Assembly (NCBI GenBank): GCA_001683735.1
Contig: LUGG01000003.1
Location: 1,364,001 to 1,428,000, forward strand
Length of the DNA: 64,000 nucleotides
Reading direction: 5' to 3'
Source of the DNA: Grifola frondosa
Lineage: Eukaryota > Basidiomycota > Agaricomycetes > Polyporales > Grifolaceae
The translations under genes and the position numbers were made by a program. Of this stretch, positions 24,006 through 36,686 are shown one piece after another. Positions within the stretch are counted from its first letter, which is position 1. Every line of letters begins with the position of its first letter. The notes under the pieces were generated by a model. It did no database searches and was not told where the DNA came from. It worked only from the letters and a program-made list of their open reading frames with translations.

Positions 24006-24992
24006 TTATTCTAAAAATACAACAACATGACATTTCATGCAGGAATCGTCAGCGTCGTCGTCGCGTACCACCTGCGCAAAACGCCACACCAGATCAGCCA
24101 CCCACATCAGGGGCGCAGGGGGGAGAGCGCACCATTTGTGGACCTCCGCGACGGACGCGCCCATGCTCTCGACGAGCCCCATCGCCGAGTCCGCGACGCA
24201 CGGGATCATCGACGGCCGCAGCGGGCCCCGCTCCGTGTGGAGCATAAAGTACGTGCCCAACTGCATGCCCTCCGCGTCGGACTTGCTCCGCGCGACGCAC
24301 ACGGGGTCGTATGCGCTGCGGATGTGCTTGCTCGTGCCCCAGAAGCGCGTGTCGGGGACCCACGTGCACTTGGAGGGGTGCGTCTGCATGGGCGTGCGGC
24401 GGGCCTTTGGGTGGGGAGGTGCGAGGGTAAGGACGTGCGGTGCAGAGGGCGGGACGAGTACGCCGACATCATGTGCGTCGTGATCATCACCGTGTCCTGC
24501 GAGGTGAGGTGATGTGAGATGCGTGCAGAGCGTGAGGAGGGCGGAGGCGGAGACACTTACGTTCTGGACGAGGTCTGCGAGGAGGTTGGTGAAATCCCTG
24601 CCTATTTTGAGCACGCGGGCGTGGACGTGGAGCGTTGCGCGGCGCGGGATGCGGAGGAAGTGTACGGTGAGGTGGATTGGGTCGGAGTGCTTCGAGCCGG
24701 ACTGGTGCTGGATGGCGGCTTCGAGGATGATGCCGACACTGTATCCTGCGCGAGGAGCGCGTTACGAGTTTGAGATGACGAGGATAGGATATGCCTGGGT
24801 TGCTTACCTCCTTGTGGTGGCCTGTGTAGTGGAGACATGAGCGCGTGGGGTATGCGAAGTGAAGTAGGCGACGCACTGCAGGATCACTCATTCGGGATCG
24901 ATGGCGGCGCTGTACACGGCGACGCCGTCCTTGCCGGATGTAGAGCGCGAGGGGTCTGCGACGACAGCGAGGGCCTTGGAGAGCGGGGCCAT
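24006..24992 (-). CDS. Thioesterase-like (hotdog fold) protein, possibly decayed
   Basis: This resembles the acyl-CoA thioesterase-like superfamily (4HBT_3/TesB-like), which hydrolyses acyl-CoA esters. The minus strand from 24992 gives MAPLSKALAVVADPSRS and later VYSAAIDPE. In relatives DPE is followed by Trp, but here the next codon is TGA. The next exons can be read PPQGGYSVGIILEAAIQHQ (the GGY turn before the hotdog helix), HSDPIHLTVHFLRIP, and LKIGRDFTNLLADLVQN (~24560-24610). After an intron comes TVMITTHMMSA, then after another RRTPMQTHPSKCTWVPD. The ORF ends at 24006-24008. The GC-rich 3' part is open in several frames, so many overlapping frames there are shadows. The in-frame TGA and an unresolved first intron leave it open whether this gene still works. 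Its 5' end reappears at about 34.15 kb and 43.05 kb. Confidence 0.6.
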
Positions 24993-25219
24993 GGTGAAGC
25001 ACAAGTACTAGTAGTCGAGCAAGAGGACAGGACGAGACTTGGAAAGCTTGCGGGTTGGCGTAACTGCGGAAGCCATCTGTATACATCAGAAGATGTCTCT
25101 CTGTGGAGCATTTTGGGAGAAGGAGAGTCGTAGGTAGGAGGGAAGTTCGTTTCCCCCATCCGTCGGGCGGCGACCATCATCATGACCATCAACGTTGTCC
25201 TCCTCCTCAAGCTTGAGGG

Positions 25220-25920
25220 TATATTGGATTGGATTTCCCCTCGAAACTTCGTTCGATGCCGCATATAATATTGATTGGTTCAAGTCCAAGCTTCGAAAAA
25301 AGGACTACAAATTCTCTGACTTCTGTCAATCAATGGTCAGAATGTTGGACGGTCAAAGAACAGTAACCATTTGATCAACACGGCGAGGCACGCATTGTCA
25401 TTGCGCCGAAGAAGCTGGAAGTGGGTGTCAGTGTCTGATCGGCGACCTCGTATCGTGCATGACATGACAGTTGCTGCTTTCCGACATCACCTTCAGTTCC
25501 CGTTGCGATTTCGTTAGCGATAGACCGCAGTATCTTGTTCGATTGAGGTCCGCAGCTGAGCGTGATCCGGGGTCCTTTCAGAAAACGTTATGAGAGCTCC
25601 GGTATTCTAAGATATTGCCGCAACTACTCTGAGCGCTTATGCCTTCCCCACGAGGCTAGCGCTTCGCGTTCAAACGTTCAACGTTCAACATCGTTCCACA
25701 TCCAACAGTGTGCCATATTATGGGGCTGTACGTGCCCTGTTGTTCAGCATGTCTTTCTGATTTCTATCAAAATTCAATTTCCAACGTGGCCGCTTACGCC
25801 ATGTTCCCGTCGCATGGGCAATTCTCTTATCTTGAACCTTCTTGAACTCTCCTTGGAACGCAATTTCAGCCCCGACGAATCACCGATCCAAAATAGCGAG
25901 ATCAAATTCAAATCTGCATC
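25220..25920. repeat. Dispersed repeat R, copy 4 (long form)
   Basis: It is collinear with copy 2 over its whole length and with copy 1 over its first half. Shared blocks include gttggacggtcaaagaacag, gaagtgggtgtcagtgtctg, gatcggcgacctcgtatcg and ttctaagatattgccgca, then catgtctttctgatttctatc and cttgaactctccttgga. It lies downstream of DUF6534 copy B, on the opposite side of the membrane-protein/thioesterase segment from copy 2. Confidence 0.72.
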
Positions 25921-26174
25921 CGGACGATGAGATAGCTCCGATCGGAGAGATCGAATCCAATTGTGATTTATGTATAAAACCAGTTCGCGTGTTCATAGCT
26001 AGTCCCTGCCAACCGAGGTATCATAAATATATAAATACGGCGGGAGTGCCTGCACCGACATTGTCACACGCTCCCCGAGGCCGCGCAGAGGTATCTAGCA
26101 TATACTCCCCTTGAAAGCCGCCGCGAGATATAGATATAACCAGAGTGAATAATCAAACAAGGCCTGCTCGCCGC

Positions 26175-28164
26175 CTAGATATTGATGTGCGTCACCGAGT
26201 CCGACTTCGTATCTGTTGTCGTCTGAATCTGGATCTGCAAAACCTGCGATGCGACACATGTCAACGTGCAGTTCCACATTTGCGATCGATGCGCTGACCT
26301 GGTCCTGGGCCTGTGGCTTGCAGGCACCGTCCGCAGAGGCAATCATGTATGTGCCGGACATCGCGGACAACGGGATGGATGTGAGTGCACTTGGCCCGAT
26401 CTCGCGGACATGCTTCCTGGTGTTCAGCGTCGCGAGAAGGGAGTTGAGGAATACTATGTGCCGCACGGTGAGAATACGTAAGAAGAGATAAGCGGAAGGG
26501 TTACATTTGGGCATCACGAAGTAGAATGCGATGAAGACAAAGTTATTAGGCATCTTGATGAACTGTGGGAACGCAGTCTGAGCGTGCACGGCGGACGGTG
26601 GCCCGGTGGACGTACCGTGATGAGGAAGCAGAAGGTCAAGATGCTGTGGGGGCTGTTAGTTCGTGGATGTAGCTGAAGATGGTGCGGGACTACGTCGTGA
26701 GAACGCAAGTATTTATACCGTATAGCATGAGGACCCGAATGATCGAATCAGTTCTATTAAAAAAACATCACATCGTATTGAGTCTGCAGTACAGCATATG
26801 AAGGCCGACCTCCGGAAGCCCGTCCTGTGTCTTGATAGCAGCCAGCAGAGCGAAGCTGCGACGATAAAATCTGCAGTAAGGCCAGCGCCGAAGCTCAAGT
26901 ACAAGATCCACTTGACCAATATTCAGTTCTGTCGCTAAGTGCAGTGCATGACGTGCTCACCGAGAAATTCCTCAGTTCGAAGTAATCAGTTATGTCGAAG
27001 CTGTCTGACACGTCAGAATATCTCGAAAACATCACTGCAGTCATGCGAGACTTACCATTCGACGGCGAATGCTGGCCAGTTAGTGGAGCATGTTAGTACC
27101 GAATATGCCATCCCACACCACAAGCATACCGATATTTGTACCTTCGGCCATATCATCGATGAATACAGTATATTTTGAATAAAAACGACTCAGTGCTCAC
27201 CAAACACAAGTAGAGTAAGGACCTCCTGCACAGCCAATGAGCAGAGAACTCAAAGGAAAGGAAAGGTCCACACAATGGTGATACCCAAAATCCAGTTGTT
27301 TTTGCTCACTACGAAGATAATGTTATGGGTGACACTTATCGATACTAGACGACATCCGCCGGCTCACGTCTCCAAACCCTGTGGCAGAAAAAACTAAGGG
27401 TACAAAACAGTGAGTAGTACTCAACCTAAGATACTGCAGCAATTTGTGTGCTGACCTTCTGACGAAGAGGTCGCTTGTACCCTGGTCAAGATCATCGTTA
27501 ATCATGGATATGAAAAGGTAGCGTGAGCATTTGAACGCACTGCGACTACAATATGAGCCTATTCCATGCGTCCGCATGAACGTTGCAATGTTTGTTATAT
27601 GTTTATTAAGCTAACGAGCACTCACCAGTATACTCCTTCAAAGTCGGAGCGTAAATAGAGATGCAGCTTGATTGAGAACGAACATACCAAGTTGGCACTG
27701 AGATTGCTAGTATGTCCGAAAAATCTTTGACAGTATATGTATAAAGCGTGTGATTAATGAGTGCTAGATGTAGACCATCCAGTATCCTTGTATGTTATCA
27801 GCATTTAAAATCATACTGAAAAGTTCTCAGTGGTCTTACCATAGGATGAATATCTGCGGCAGTTAAGACATCAATATACGGATGTGGCAGAACAATAAAT
27901 TATCGAACCAATATTTTCAGAAACTGGGGGTCTTTCCCGTTACGCTTATAATAAGTGAATGTTTGGACATTCGTGATTCCGTAGAAGCTTTATATGAATC
28001 GTGAGTCTATTATATCACTATTGTGATTGCGAACCTACATTGCTGCGAAGGTATTGCCTAAGAGAAAGAAAGCATTTAGTGAGGTTGTATTGGATTATGT
28101 ACTGCAGACAGATACCGATGAAAGCAGCACCAAGGGTGCTATCGAGTTTGATAAGAAGCAGCAT
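26175..28164 (-). CDS. DUF6534 membrane protein, copy B
   Basis: The start at 28164 gives MLLLIKLDSTLGAAF. A clear 14-nt exon (~27838-27851) plus the next exon gives IFILWILDGLHLALINHTLY. Later blocks are ILYLSFGAGLTADFIVAAS with LCWLLSRHRTGFRR (~26830-26905), TDSIIRVLMLYGINT (~26705-26755), MPNNFVFIAFYFVMPKC (~26505-26555) and LLATLNTRKHVREIGPSALT (~26375-26440). The tail TTDTKSDSVTHINI stops at 26175-26177. It is most like copy E: both end in SDSxTHIN[IV], where the others end in xxIV. Copies B and E share long upstream flanks. I noticed no inactivating change in the blocks read, but the model is incomplete. Confidence 0.65.
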
Positions 28165-30601
28165 TGCAGACGATACCTGAGCGGACGTTATGGGAGGGAA
28201 GTCGCGTCTAGGACCAATGGATGGCTGAAATGTTATATGCATTTGAGAACGGGCGCCACCCGTGGGAAGCTTTGTTCATCACCATAGAAGCCATCTACGA
28301 TGTATGCAAACTATTGGCCATGAACTGGTGTCAGTACGACACCATCTGGTGTAGATAGCCCGTTTTATACCTGCTAGAAACGAACAAGAAAGTGAAATAT
28401 AACTAGATCGAGGTGTTTGACGCTGAGCTAGATGTGGTACACTTATCAGTGCCGTTCTCGCGCGATGCGCAGGCAGCGCCGCACCTGCCGAATGAAGACA
28501 TTGATTGATAATCTGATAACTGTTTTTGAGTTCAAGAAATGCATTCTGCGTCAAAGAAATATGCTCGTCGGGTCCGTCCCTCCCCACTTTTCGTCGAAAT
28601 CATGTTCGTGCGACCTAGTCTTGATTGCAATTTGACACTCGCTCGATCCTCCGATCTGACTCCCGAACCCTATCAAGCCGAATGGTCAGCAACAAGTTCA
28701 CCAAGCTTAGCTGCTTGAAAATGCTTACGTTCATCTTTGCAGCTGATTGGCAGCTTTCCATTCACCTGAAAACGAAAGCTCGCCGGAACATACCGACTCC
28801 GGTATGCGACTATCGTAGAAATCCTTCTAGAACGTGACCTGTGAGATCTTCTTCGCATCCAATTCCGCAAGTTCCCTAAAAAGGCATATGCTTTTCGAGA
28901 AATGCCCTGGAGTTCTGGATTAATTGCGGTGCTGTTTCTGACGAAATCTGCTGTGGACTGACCTAGGTACCAAATCGAGGCTTAGCCTGTAACGTTCGAG
29001 TCTTCGTTGTAATGAAAGTCCTTCGACATGGCAGTAACAGACAACGCAGTTGAAATCGCTTGCGGTATGAGGCAAGGACACCTACCTGCGATGGATCCGT
29101 TGAGTTTGGAATACACATGTGATGTAGGGGGCTTTATATCAGCGTCAGCATCAACTTCGTATGCGCGTATCCCAAAGGAGCTCACCAGTGCGCGAAACAC
29201 AGAAGGAAGATGCAGATGGCTAATTTTGCGGCATCCTACCCATCACCTCCCGGATGGAGATGTTTCGTTCAAGTTATTTCGGAGGCAGAAAAACATTGGC
29301 TCATCCTTGGCAGCATTGCAGCATTGTGCGTCTATTTACTGCTGCTGATACAGAGGATTTCAGGCTACAAAGACTTCGAAGTGTCGGCTCACGATATCAA
29401 TTCTTACCTCTTGCTGCCATAATCTGGCACAGAGGACTTGACTTGACTCGGGCAAAACCACATTAAACGTTAGAGCCGTGGGAAAAAGCAACCCACGTGA
29501 CGGGTGCTATTGCCTTAGCGTGTCCTAACGTCGACCTTTCTGTCGCCAGCCTCCATCTCTCAGAGGCAGCTTTGCCCAACAGCAGACAGGCGGCAGACGT
29601 AACAAACCATTGAATATTTTAGATAGTGTTAGACTATTATTTTTCTTAATTATACGCTTATGTTGCACGTAGGCTGTCTTAACTGGCACCAATGTCATCA
29701 TAAATCAGCCGCTGATAAGTATTGTCTGTTACACTTGCCTTTTTCCCAATGTAGACATGGGCTCGAAAACGATCTTGGGTTGTCCTCGTGAGACAGCCCT
29801 TCCTTTGGCATCACCTTGGAAGTGTTACCGGATTCGTTATTTATCATCTTCATCTGAAATTGGAGCTGACTATTTTTTATACAGCATGTTCAATGACATT
29901 TACATGAACCCATAATTATACGTTCGGTGCTGCGAACTCGCTACATGCACACACATCAAACACCAGCTACCGAGCCCTTCATAGTTTATATTATCTCGGC
30001 AGATAGACTCTTGCATATCAACCATATTCGCTGTTTGGATGTTGGCGATCTATTCCTGCGTTCCTGTATGTTCTCATCACCTCTCTAGCCCTCCTTTGGA
30101 TGATCGATGAATTCAGGTTGTCTTCAGATCGCGAGTTGCATCCCCGCTGATCGCGGCTCTCGTTACCTCTCCGAGGCGACCTCCTGCCTTTCGATATCTA
30201 ACGTCACTAAGCGCGGAATTTGCATCCGCGTCAGCTTCGCCACGAGTAATTTCGGGAATTTCGGTGCAGAAATTCTCCTTAATCGACCTCCACCCAGTCA
30301 GAGCCATCATCTCTGGTGGAGCACATCTCCTTTCGCTCGCTTGCAGTGGCTAGATGTGGTCGACGTGCAGTCGGTGCGGCTCACGTCCGTTAGAGCTACT
30401 ATAATTGAGGTACTGCATGAATCATAAATAAAATTCATTCGCATATACATCGGTACCACAAACGAGGTATTACAACATATAAACACAGTAGGAGCGTATA
30501 CACACATACCACAATATTCCCTTGAGGACTCTTTCTCCTGTAAGCCGACGTGAGATATAAGCCCGGCGGACAACGAAACAGGACTTGCCCACACTTTTTG
30601 C
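28165..30601. other. Duplicated 5' flank of copy B and repeat-rich spacer
   Basis: From 28165 to about 29470 the sequence is collinear with 41063-42960 upstream of copy E. Shared words include ctgccgaatgaa (28487 and 41607), gaaccctatcaagccgaa (28667 and 41951) and gctttatatcagcgtcagc (29132 and 42571). About 29480-30350 is not obviously repeated and has no recognised gene; the 106-codon frame 30107-30427 has no motif. The last 240 bp are homologous to the 3' flank of copy A. Confidence 0.5.
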
Positions 30602-32604
30602 CTACACAATATGCGCCGCGGAGTCCGATTTCATATCGGTCGTCTGGATTTGGATCTGCAGGACCTGCAACACAACAGAATACAGAATCAGTACGCGTCC
30701 GAAATTCGCGAACGCCGCGCCGACCTGGTCCTCATACTGGGGCTGCGACTTGCCGCCGGCACCGTCCGCGGAGGCGGTGGTGCGCGTGCCGGACATCGCA
30801 GGCAGCGGGATGGACACGACTGGGGCGCTGGAACCGATCTCGCGCACGTACGTGCGCGAGTTCAGCATCGCGAGGAAGGAGTTGAGGAATACTAGACGGC
30901 GCGTGTGAGTCTCCATTGAAAACAGAAAGTGTGGGGAATATTACATTTGGGTATGACGAAGTAGAAGGCGATGAAGATCAGGTTGTCTGGCATCCTTATG
31001 AACTGCGGGATTGGTGACATGGATCAGGAAAATGGAGGAGGGAGGCAAGAGGAGGGCATACGGTGATGAGGCAGCAGAAGGCAAAGATGCTGTGTGGGTT
31101 GTTAATTCGCGCAGGGACGTAGGCGAGGGTAGAGCATTTACGTCGTGAGGGCGCAGGTGTTGATGATGTACAGCATAAGAACCCGTATGATAGAATCGGT
31201 TCTATAAGACAACAAAAAACGTGTCATCGCATCCAGCTTCCAATTTTAGGTAAGAAGACCGACCTTTTGAAGCCTGTCCGATGTTTTGCTAGCAGCCAGC
31301 AGAGTGAAACGGCAACGATGAAGTCCGCGACGAGGGCAGCGGAGAAGCTCAGGTACAGGAGCCACTTATCCTACATTCAGTTCTGCAAGGGCAGTGCACT
31401 ATATGACATGCTTACTGCGATATTCGCCAGCTGGAAGTAGCTAGTCACTTTGTAGCTGCGTGGTGTATTCAGAATGTCTTGGAATGAGCCATTGCGAACG
31501 TAAGGTATTTACCATTCGACGGCGATCGCTGGTGATTGGGTGGAGCTCGTTAGTACCGCATGACGAGCGTACTATGTCGGGCCATGGCGTACCGAGATTT
31601 GTGCCTGCGCTCCCATAGAAAATGTCAGAATGTAAGCCATAGAAAGCGGCTCAGCACCCACCAAACACGAGCAGAGTAAGCATCCCCTAGACACGCAATG
31701 AGCAGAGCATTACGAGGGTAGAAAAGGCCTCACAATGGCAATTCCCAAAATCCAACTCCTTTTGCTCACTGCGAAGATGATATTGTGGTCAATCATTCTC
31801 GATAATAGGCGACATTCAACTCACGTCTCCAAACTCTGTAGCAGTAAAAGCTAAGCACATGAAGTAGTTAATATTCAGCCTAGAAGCCCACAGTAATGTG
31901 TGCTGACCTTCTGATAATGAGGTCGCTTATACCCTAGCAAAGAGCTTTAATCATGAGCGCATACATGAATAACATGAACATTTAAACGCACTTCGATTGC
32001 AACGTGAATCTATTTCATACGTTAACGTGAACACTATGGTGCTTGTTGAATGTTAGAGTGCTCACCACTATGCTCCTGCAAATTTGTACTGTGGGTATAC
32101 AAGACGTAGGTTGAATTAGAATGAACATACCGTGTCGGAACTGAGATTGCTAGGAGATCAGTGAAATCTTTGACTGTGTATGTATAAAGGGTTTCAGTTA
32201 TGAGGGCCAGATGTAGACCATCCAATATCCTAGTTTGTTATCAGCACTCGCAATCATATCGCCAAGTTCTCCAAGGCCCTAACCATAGAACGAATATCTG
32301 TAGTACTTGTGTTAGCATTCAGACGCAGCAGAATAACAGTGTATCGAACCATCATTTTCATATACTGTGAATCTTTCCCGTTACTTTATAATAAGTAAAC
32401 GTCTGGACGTTCGTAATTCCATAGAAGCTTTGCATGAATCGTTAGTTACCTATAATACTTCTGCGAGTGCGAACTTACACCGCTGCAAAGATGTTGCCTA
32501 AAGAAATCAAAGTATTCAGCGGCGTGATGTTGGATGACGAATCGTAGACAAATACCGAGGAAAGCAGCGCCTAAGGTGTTATCAAGCTTGATAGGAGATG
32601 GCAT
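30602..32604 (-). CDS. DUF6534 membrane protein, copy C
   Basis: The start at 32604 gives MPSPIKLDNTLGAAFLG. Blocks read are DGLHLALITETLYTYTV with KDFTDLLAISVPT (~32140-32225), LCWLLASKTSDRLQKV-type helix sequence (~31270-31350), TDSIIRVLMLYIINTCALTT (~31140-31200), MPDNLIFIAFYFVIPKC (~30945-30995) and FLAMLNSRTYVREIGSSAPV (~30810-30880). The terminal exon ends KSDSAAHIV with the stop at 30602-30604. HVRE is replaced by YVRE. The helix before TDSIIRV departs from the other copies and could include a small lesion. It is closest to copies A, D and F. Confidence 0.62.
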
Positions 32605-33049
32605 TGCGGACGACACTCCTGGGTAGGTGTTGTGAGAGGGAAGTCACATCTAAGACGAGCGAAATGCTGCATTCTTATGTGGCCTCGACAGTGAATACAA
32701 TCAAAGTTAAACTATATTTATCACGGAAGCCATCCAAGACGCCTGCAAGCATCAAATCGATGGCATTAAGTCGATGGTAAATAGACATGCAATTGGGAAA
32801 CTCAACAGACTCTTATCCAGCAATCAAGAACGAACCTTCCGAGATCTGGACGTTGGTGTGCCTAAACAGGAAGATAGTCACAACGTAAGGTCTCACGAGG
32901 CGGTGACCTTCGTGGAGGGGGGACAGATTCCTCGGCAATGCTGAATCAGAACCAGTGGATCAGCGAGGAGTGCACGTGACGATATTAACTTTTACGGGTG
33001 TATCGCTATTGGCAGTTTTTAGTGTTACATGACTGCCGAGTCACCATAT
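32605..33049. other. 5' flank of copy C
   Basis: The first ~100 bp match the start-proximal flank of copies A, D and F (agtcacatctaagacgagcg). The rest holds no recognised gene. Confidence 0.4.
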
Positions 33050-34200
33050 TGGAGGACCCCTTCTGAGCTCGCCTTATCGTAGGAGACAAGGACATACGCG
33101 GTGACACCTACGAGGGGGCGATCGAATTTGAAAGACGTGCGCAACATGGAAGGATATCAGCATCAACTTCACGTGTGCATACCTAAATAGAACACATCTA
33201 TGCGCGAAGCACGGGCTCCGGCAAAGCAGATTTCTGGGCGTCCTATGTACTACCCTCTGATGGAGCGGAGATGTTTCAAGATTGCCGAGACACAAAAGCG
33301 ACGGGACCTTTGACAATTGCGCTGTATTATCAGCATCTCGAGCATGGCATGCTTCCCCTGCATCACTGAGTCATCATGTCTGCGGCTGATATATTCAGTA
33401 CATCACTGCGCACATGATACTGTCCCTGTAAGATCATTCAAACCTAGTCGAGAATGATGAATCTTACGGAGGCGCCGCTTGATAGCACAGGAACACGAGT
33501 TCAACACCATCTATGCTCGCAGAACGGGCGATGCAGGGAGAGCGCATTGCAAATATGAGATAGAGCTGAACGGAGCCAATCAGGCTGATGGTCGACCTCG
33601 ACGATGTTCCCTCGACGGTATGAAATGCTTGATGGGGCAGCAGTCCAGCTGTGGAATTCCACAGATGTGTGTGAGCAAAATTGAGGACCGTAAATGGGAG
33701 CAGCACGCTTATGGTGGCCGGATGCGGGAAGCCGGCGCATCTTTAATGGCCAAGTCGATGGCGGCCGTGGCCAACCTATGGTCCAGGGTTGATATGACCT
33801 TTGCTGCATCAGATGTCGGGACTCGGCCCCGGCTCGACTGTATCGTGAGGTAAGAAGGAGCAGAACGAATCCAGAACGAAGGCGAGCGGGTTCGCATGCT
33901 CTCGTGCCAGCTCGGGGACTGCGTCGGTATTGTCTGCTTGTAATGGGGGGGGATCTAGCAGAAGAATCTGCGTATCACAGCCTACGAGCGCCGCGGCAAG
34001 CACATGACTTGGTATCGATCTTGATGCCGCGGGATTTCGATTGATCTTGGATGCCTTTTTCGATCTCGATCTCTCCTTGCCCCTCGCCGAGACACAGGGA
34101 CTCCATCCTTCCATAAAATAGAGCGCGAGGAATCTACGACAACAAGGAAAGGTTGGGAGAACGGCCATAGTGAAGCACTTGAACGAGAGGGCGGGACTTG
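33050..34200 (-). repeat. Left arm of a ~1.1-kb inverted repeat, with a thioesterase 5' fragment
   Basis: Read on the minus strand this arm is collinear with 42990-44260 on the plus strand. Shared translated blocks are LDSFCSFLPHDTVEP (34150-33850 here, ~43470-43520 there), AVPELARE/AVPELARG and the DAPAS word. On the nucleotide level, cacttgaacgagagggcggg at 34175 matches the sequence before the start of the thioesterase gene at 24992. The arm therefore carries a decayed copy of that gene's promoter and first codons fused to unrecognised sequence. I cannot name the protein that once contained SFCSFLPHDTVEP. Several frames are broken by stops. Confidence 0.55.
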
Positions 34201-35875
34201 GAAAGCTGTCGACTTCGACTAGCTGCCGATGCTTCGTCGCCTACAAGCAATGATGTCCTCTGGTTTGTGGAGATGTAGCCATATTGTCAACTTACTGTCA
34301 ACTCGGGGCAGTCTGTGGCAATTCTTGACATGAATTCGGGGAGAGTCAGAATGGATAGGAAGGGCCTGCAAGGTCCGGGGTTGAGGTGCGTCCTAGCGAC
34401 GCACTCAAACTCCTAACCGAATCTGATCGAGCGGAGAGAGCGTATACCAGATTCCCTTCGTATATTTTAGGAGCAGCACGTATATAAGTCGAAGGTCCGC
34501 GAACCACCCGAAAGCGCGATCCGGCGCGCGCGCACATGTGTGGATTATGCTGTCAGATATTGGCAAGGCCAAGGAGCGCAGCGGACTGGAGGGAAACGCA
34601 GTGCTGTCTTTCTGCCATGAGTACGACGTTAGTGGTCGTTCCCGCCGTGTCGGGTATCAATTTCGGGACAAATGGTGGGAAGGCGGGAATCTGTGAATGC
34701 GGGGATTCGGCGGGTTAAACAGCAGGAAATGTCACTTTTTATCTTTGTTCACTGCCAATGGTGGTTGCGGCGGAAAAGCAAAGTTCGATGTATTATGTAA
34801 GCAGGAATCTATAGACGCCCAAATACTTACTTTTTGCTCCGCATGTACCATGTACAGTATTTTACCGATGCGCCCTCCGCGCAGTGGAACGCCACCGCTC
34901 GACCTCTCCTTCATGAGAGTCCACAATGGCCCGTCCCTCAGCTGCGCATCCTCCATGTTCACTCGAATATCTCCAGGCGTGACGATTTCGTTGGACAGTT
35001 GGCAATCGTAAACGCATCCTCATTCCTCCTGCACATAACACCGCGGGACATGTAGGGTCTGTACCTCGCACACTAGCGCCGGCTCATTTCATCCGAAGGT
35101 GAGCACTGTTGGTGTTACCGGGACACTCCATGAGCCGCTTTTCTGACTGCCTTGAGCCTTGTGGGAAGAAGCGCGTTTCCCTCGCAACACGTATGAGAGC
35201 ATAGCGTCCACCTTGGTCCGTTATATCATTCATGCCATATTTTGCCATCCGACTAAGCAGTTTCCCCAGACGAGGCTGTAGATTTCAGTATGCCGTCATG
35301 AACAGCACCAAGACTCAGGCCTCAGGGACCGACAGCAGAATCGGCGTAATTTACCGGTCGTCATTACACTAGCCTCACATTTTGCAGGAACGATGGACCC
35401 GACTGTAGTCGGTCCCACGCCGTCAGCGTGCGCCATTCCGTGGTACGTCGGCACCTCCGCAATCCACTCTTTCCACACCTGGTCCTCAACAAGAGGAACT
35501 ATGACGTGCGCCTGCAGGTGTAGAAGTGCAGCGGTGACCGCGCAGGCCTCACACGCACGCTGCGCGTCACGGTCCAGGCCAGCGGACCATGCTGCTCCCG
35601 ATTGGGACGCGCCAGACCTCTCCCTATCAGATTTGTGGGGGTTTCTTTGGTGTCACTAGGCTCGTACCGAGCAGATCGTTTGGAGCAAGGTAGACGTTGG
35701 GAGGCTGGTGAGGGAGAAGTCTATCGGCGATGTCGCCCTGTGGGGAGGGAGGAACGGTATCGAGGTGGCACCGCGGGCCGATAGAACGCTAGATTATTTG
35801 AGATGATTCCACGGGACGCCTGCTGTAGGGAAAAGGCTCTCGAAGAGAGATGGAGCCTAGCGATGGAACCTATTG
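34201..35875. other. Mostly unique spacer with unassigned open frames
   Basis: I could not recognise a gene. Two minus-strand stretches look protein-like: about 34790-34990 (DIRVNMEDAQLRDGPLWTL, then RIGKILYMVHAEQK) and about 35390-35600 (VWKEWIAEVPTYHGM, then ADGVGPTTVGSIVPAK). They may be exons of one decayed gene. No motif allows a functional call. Confidence 0.35.
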
Positions 35876-36686
35876 ACATCACCGAGGTCAGTGTTAACGA
35901 TGAACTGTATAGTGAACATGCATTTTTTTACCGTCGCGCGGCACTGTCATGGTGAGTTTTGGGCCAGATCGTAGGATCGAACAGATACCGGACTGTGATC
36001 CGAGACCAGATCACACAAATAGACTTGATACATTCCTGCAAAACCCGTAGCTTTGGGCTCGCATGTTAGTATGGGGCTTGTATCTCCGAGATCGAAGGTA
36101 TTTTGCGTAATGTATCATACCTTCTCTCCACACAAATCTTTTCGTGCTGATGAAATATCATTGCAAGTTCATGACCAATCGGATGCTAATAGTCGGTAAG
36201 ATACAACATCTCCCCGAGAACTGTTCATGAATGCCATATACGAGCAGTTCGAGTTGCGAAGAGGCCCTCCAATATAGCAAATCAGCAGCCATGTACACTT
36301 GTAAAGAAAAATACCGGTGGTAATAAATAAACACGTAAGAGTTGATATCATTACATGTACTCTTTGCTGATTCCATTGACGCTAATTCTGCATTCTCGAG
36401 GAACAGGTCCGCCTTTACGAAGAGCACCGCCTTGTGAGGCCCTATGTCGTGACTATTCTTCACTTCTCGACTTCTTTATACATACCGAGGTTCAGACCTT
36501 GAAAGGTTATTGATTCTTTTCACCGATATATTGCTGACGCTTGTAGGCATCTTGGATGGCTTCTAGTATGATGAACATAGCTTCGCTTTTGATGGCGCCC
36601 ATTATCAAGTGCACATAAGAGTGCAGCCCGCCGCTCGTCCTAGATGTGACTTCCCTCCCACAAAACCAGCCCAGTAGTCGTCCGCA

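Noticed and set aside
24027..24512. Plus-strand frames over the thioesterase region (161 and 148 codons)
   Set aside because: They are shadows of a GC-rich minus-strand exon; the thioesterase motifs and introns are on the minus strand.
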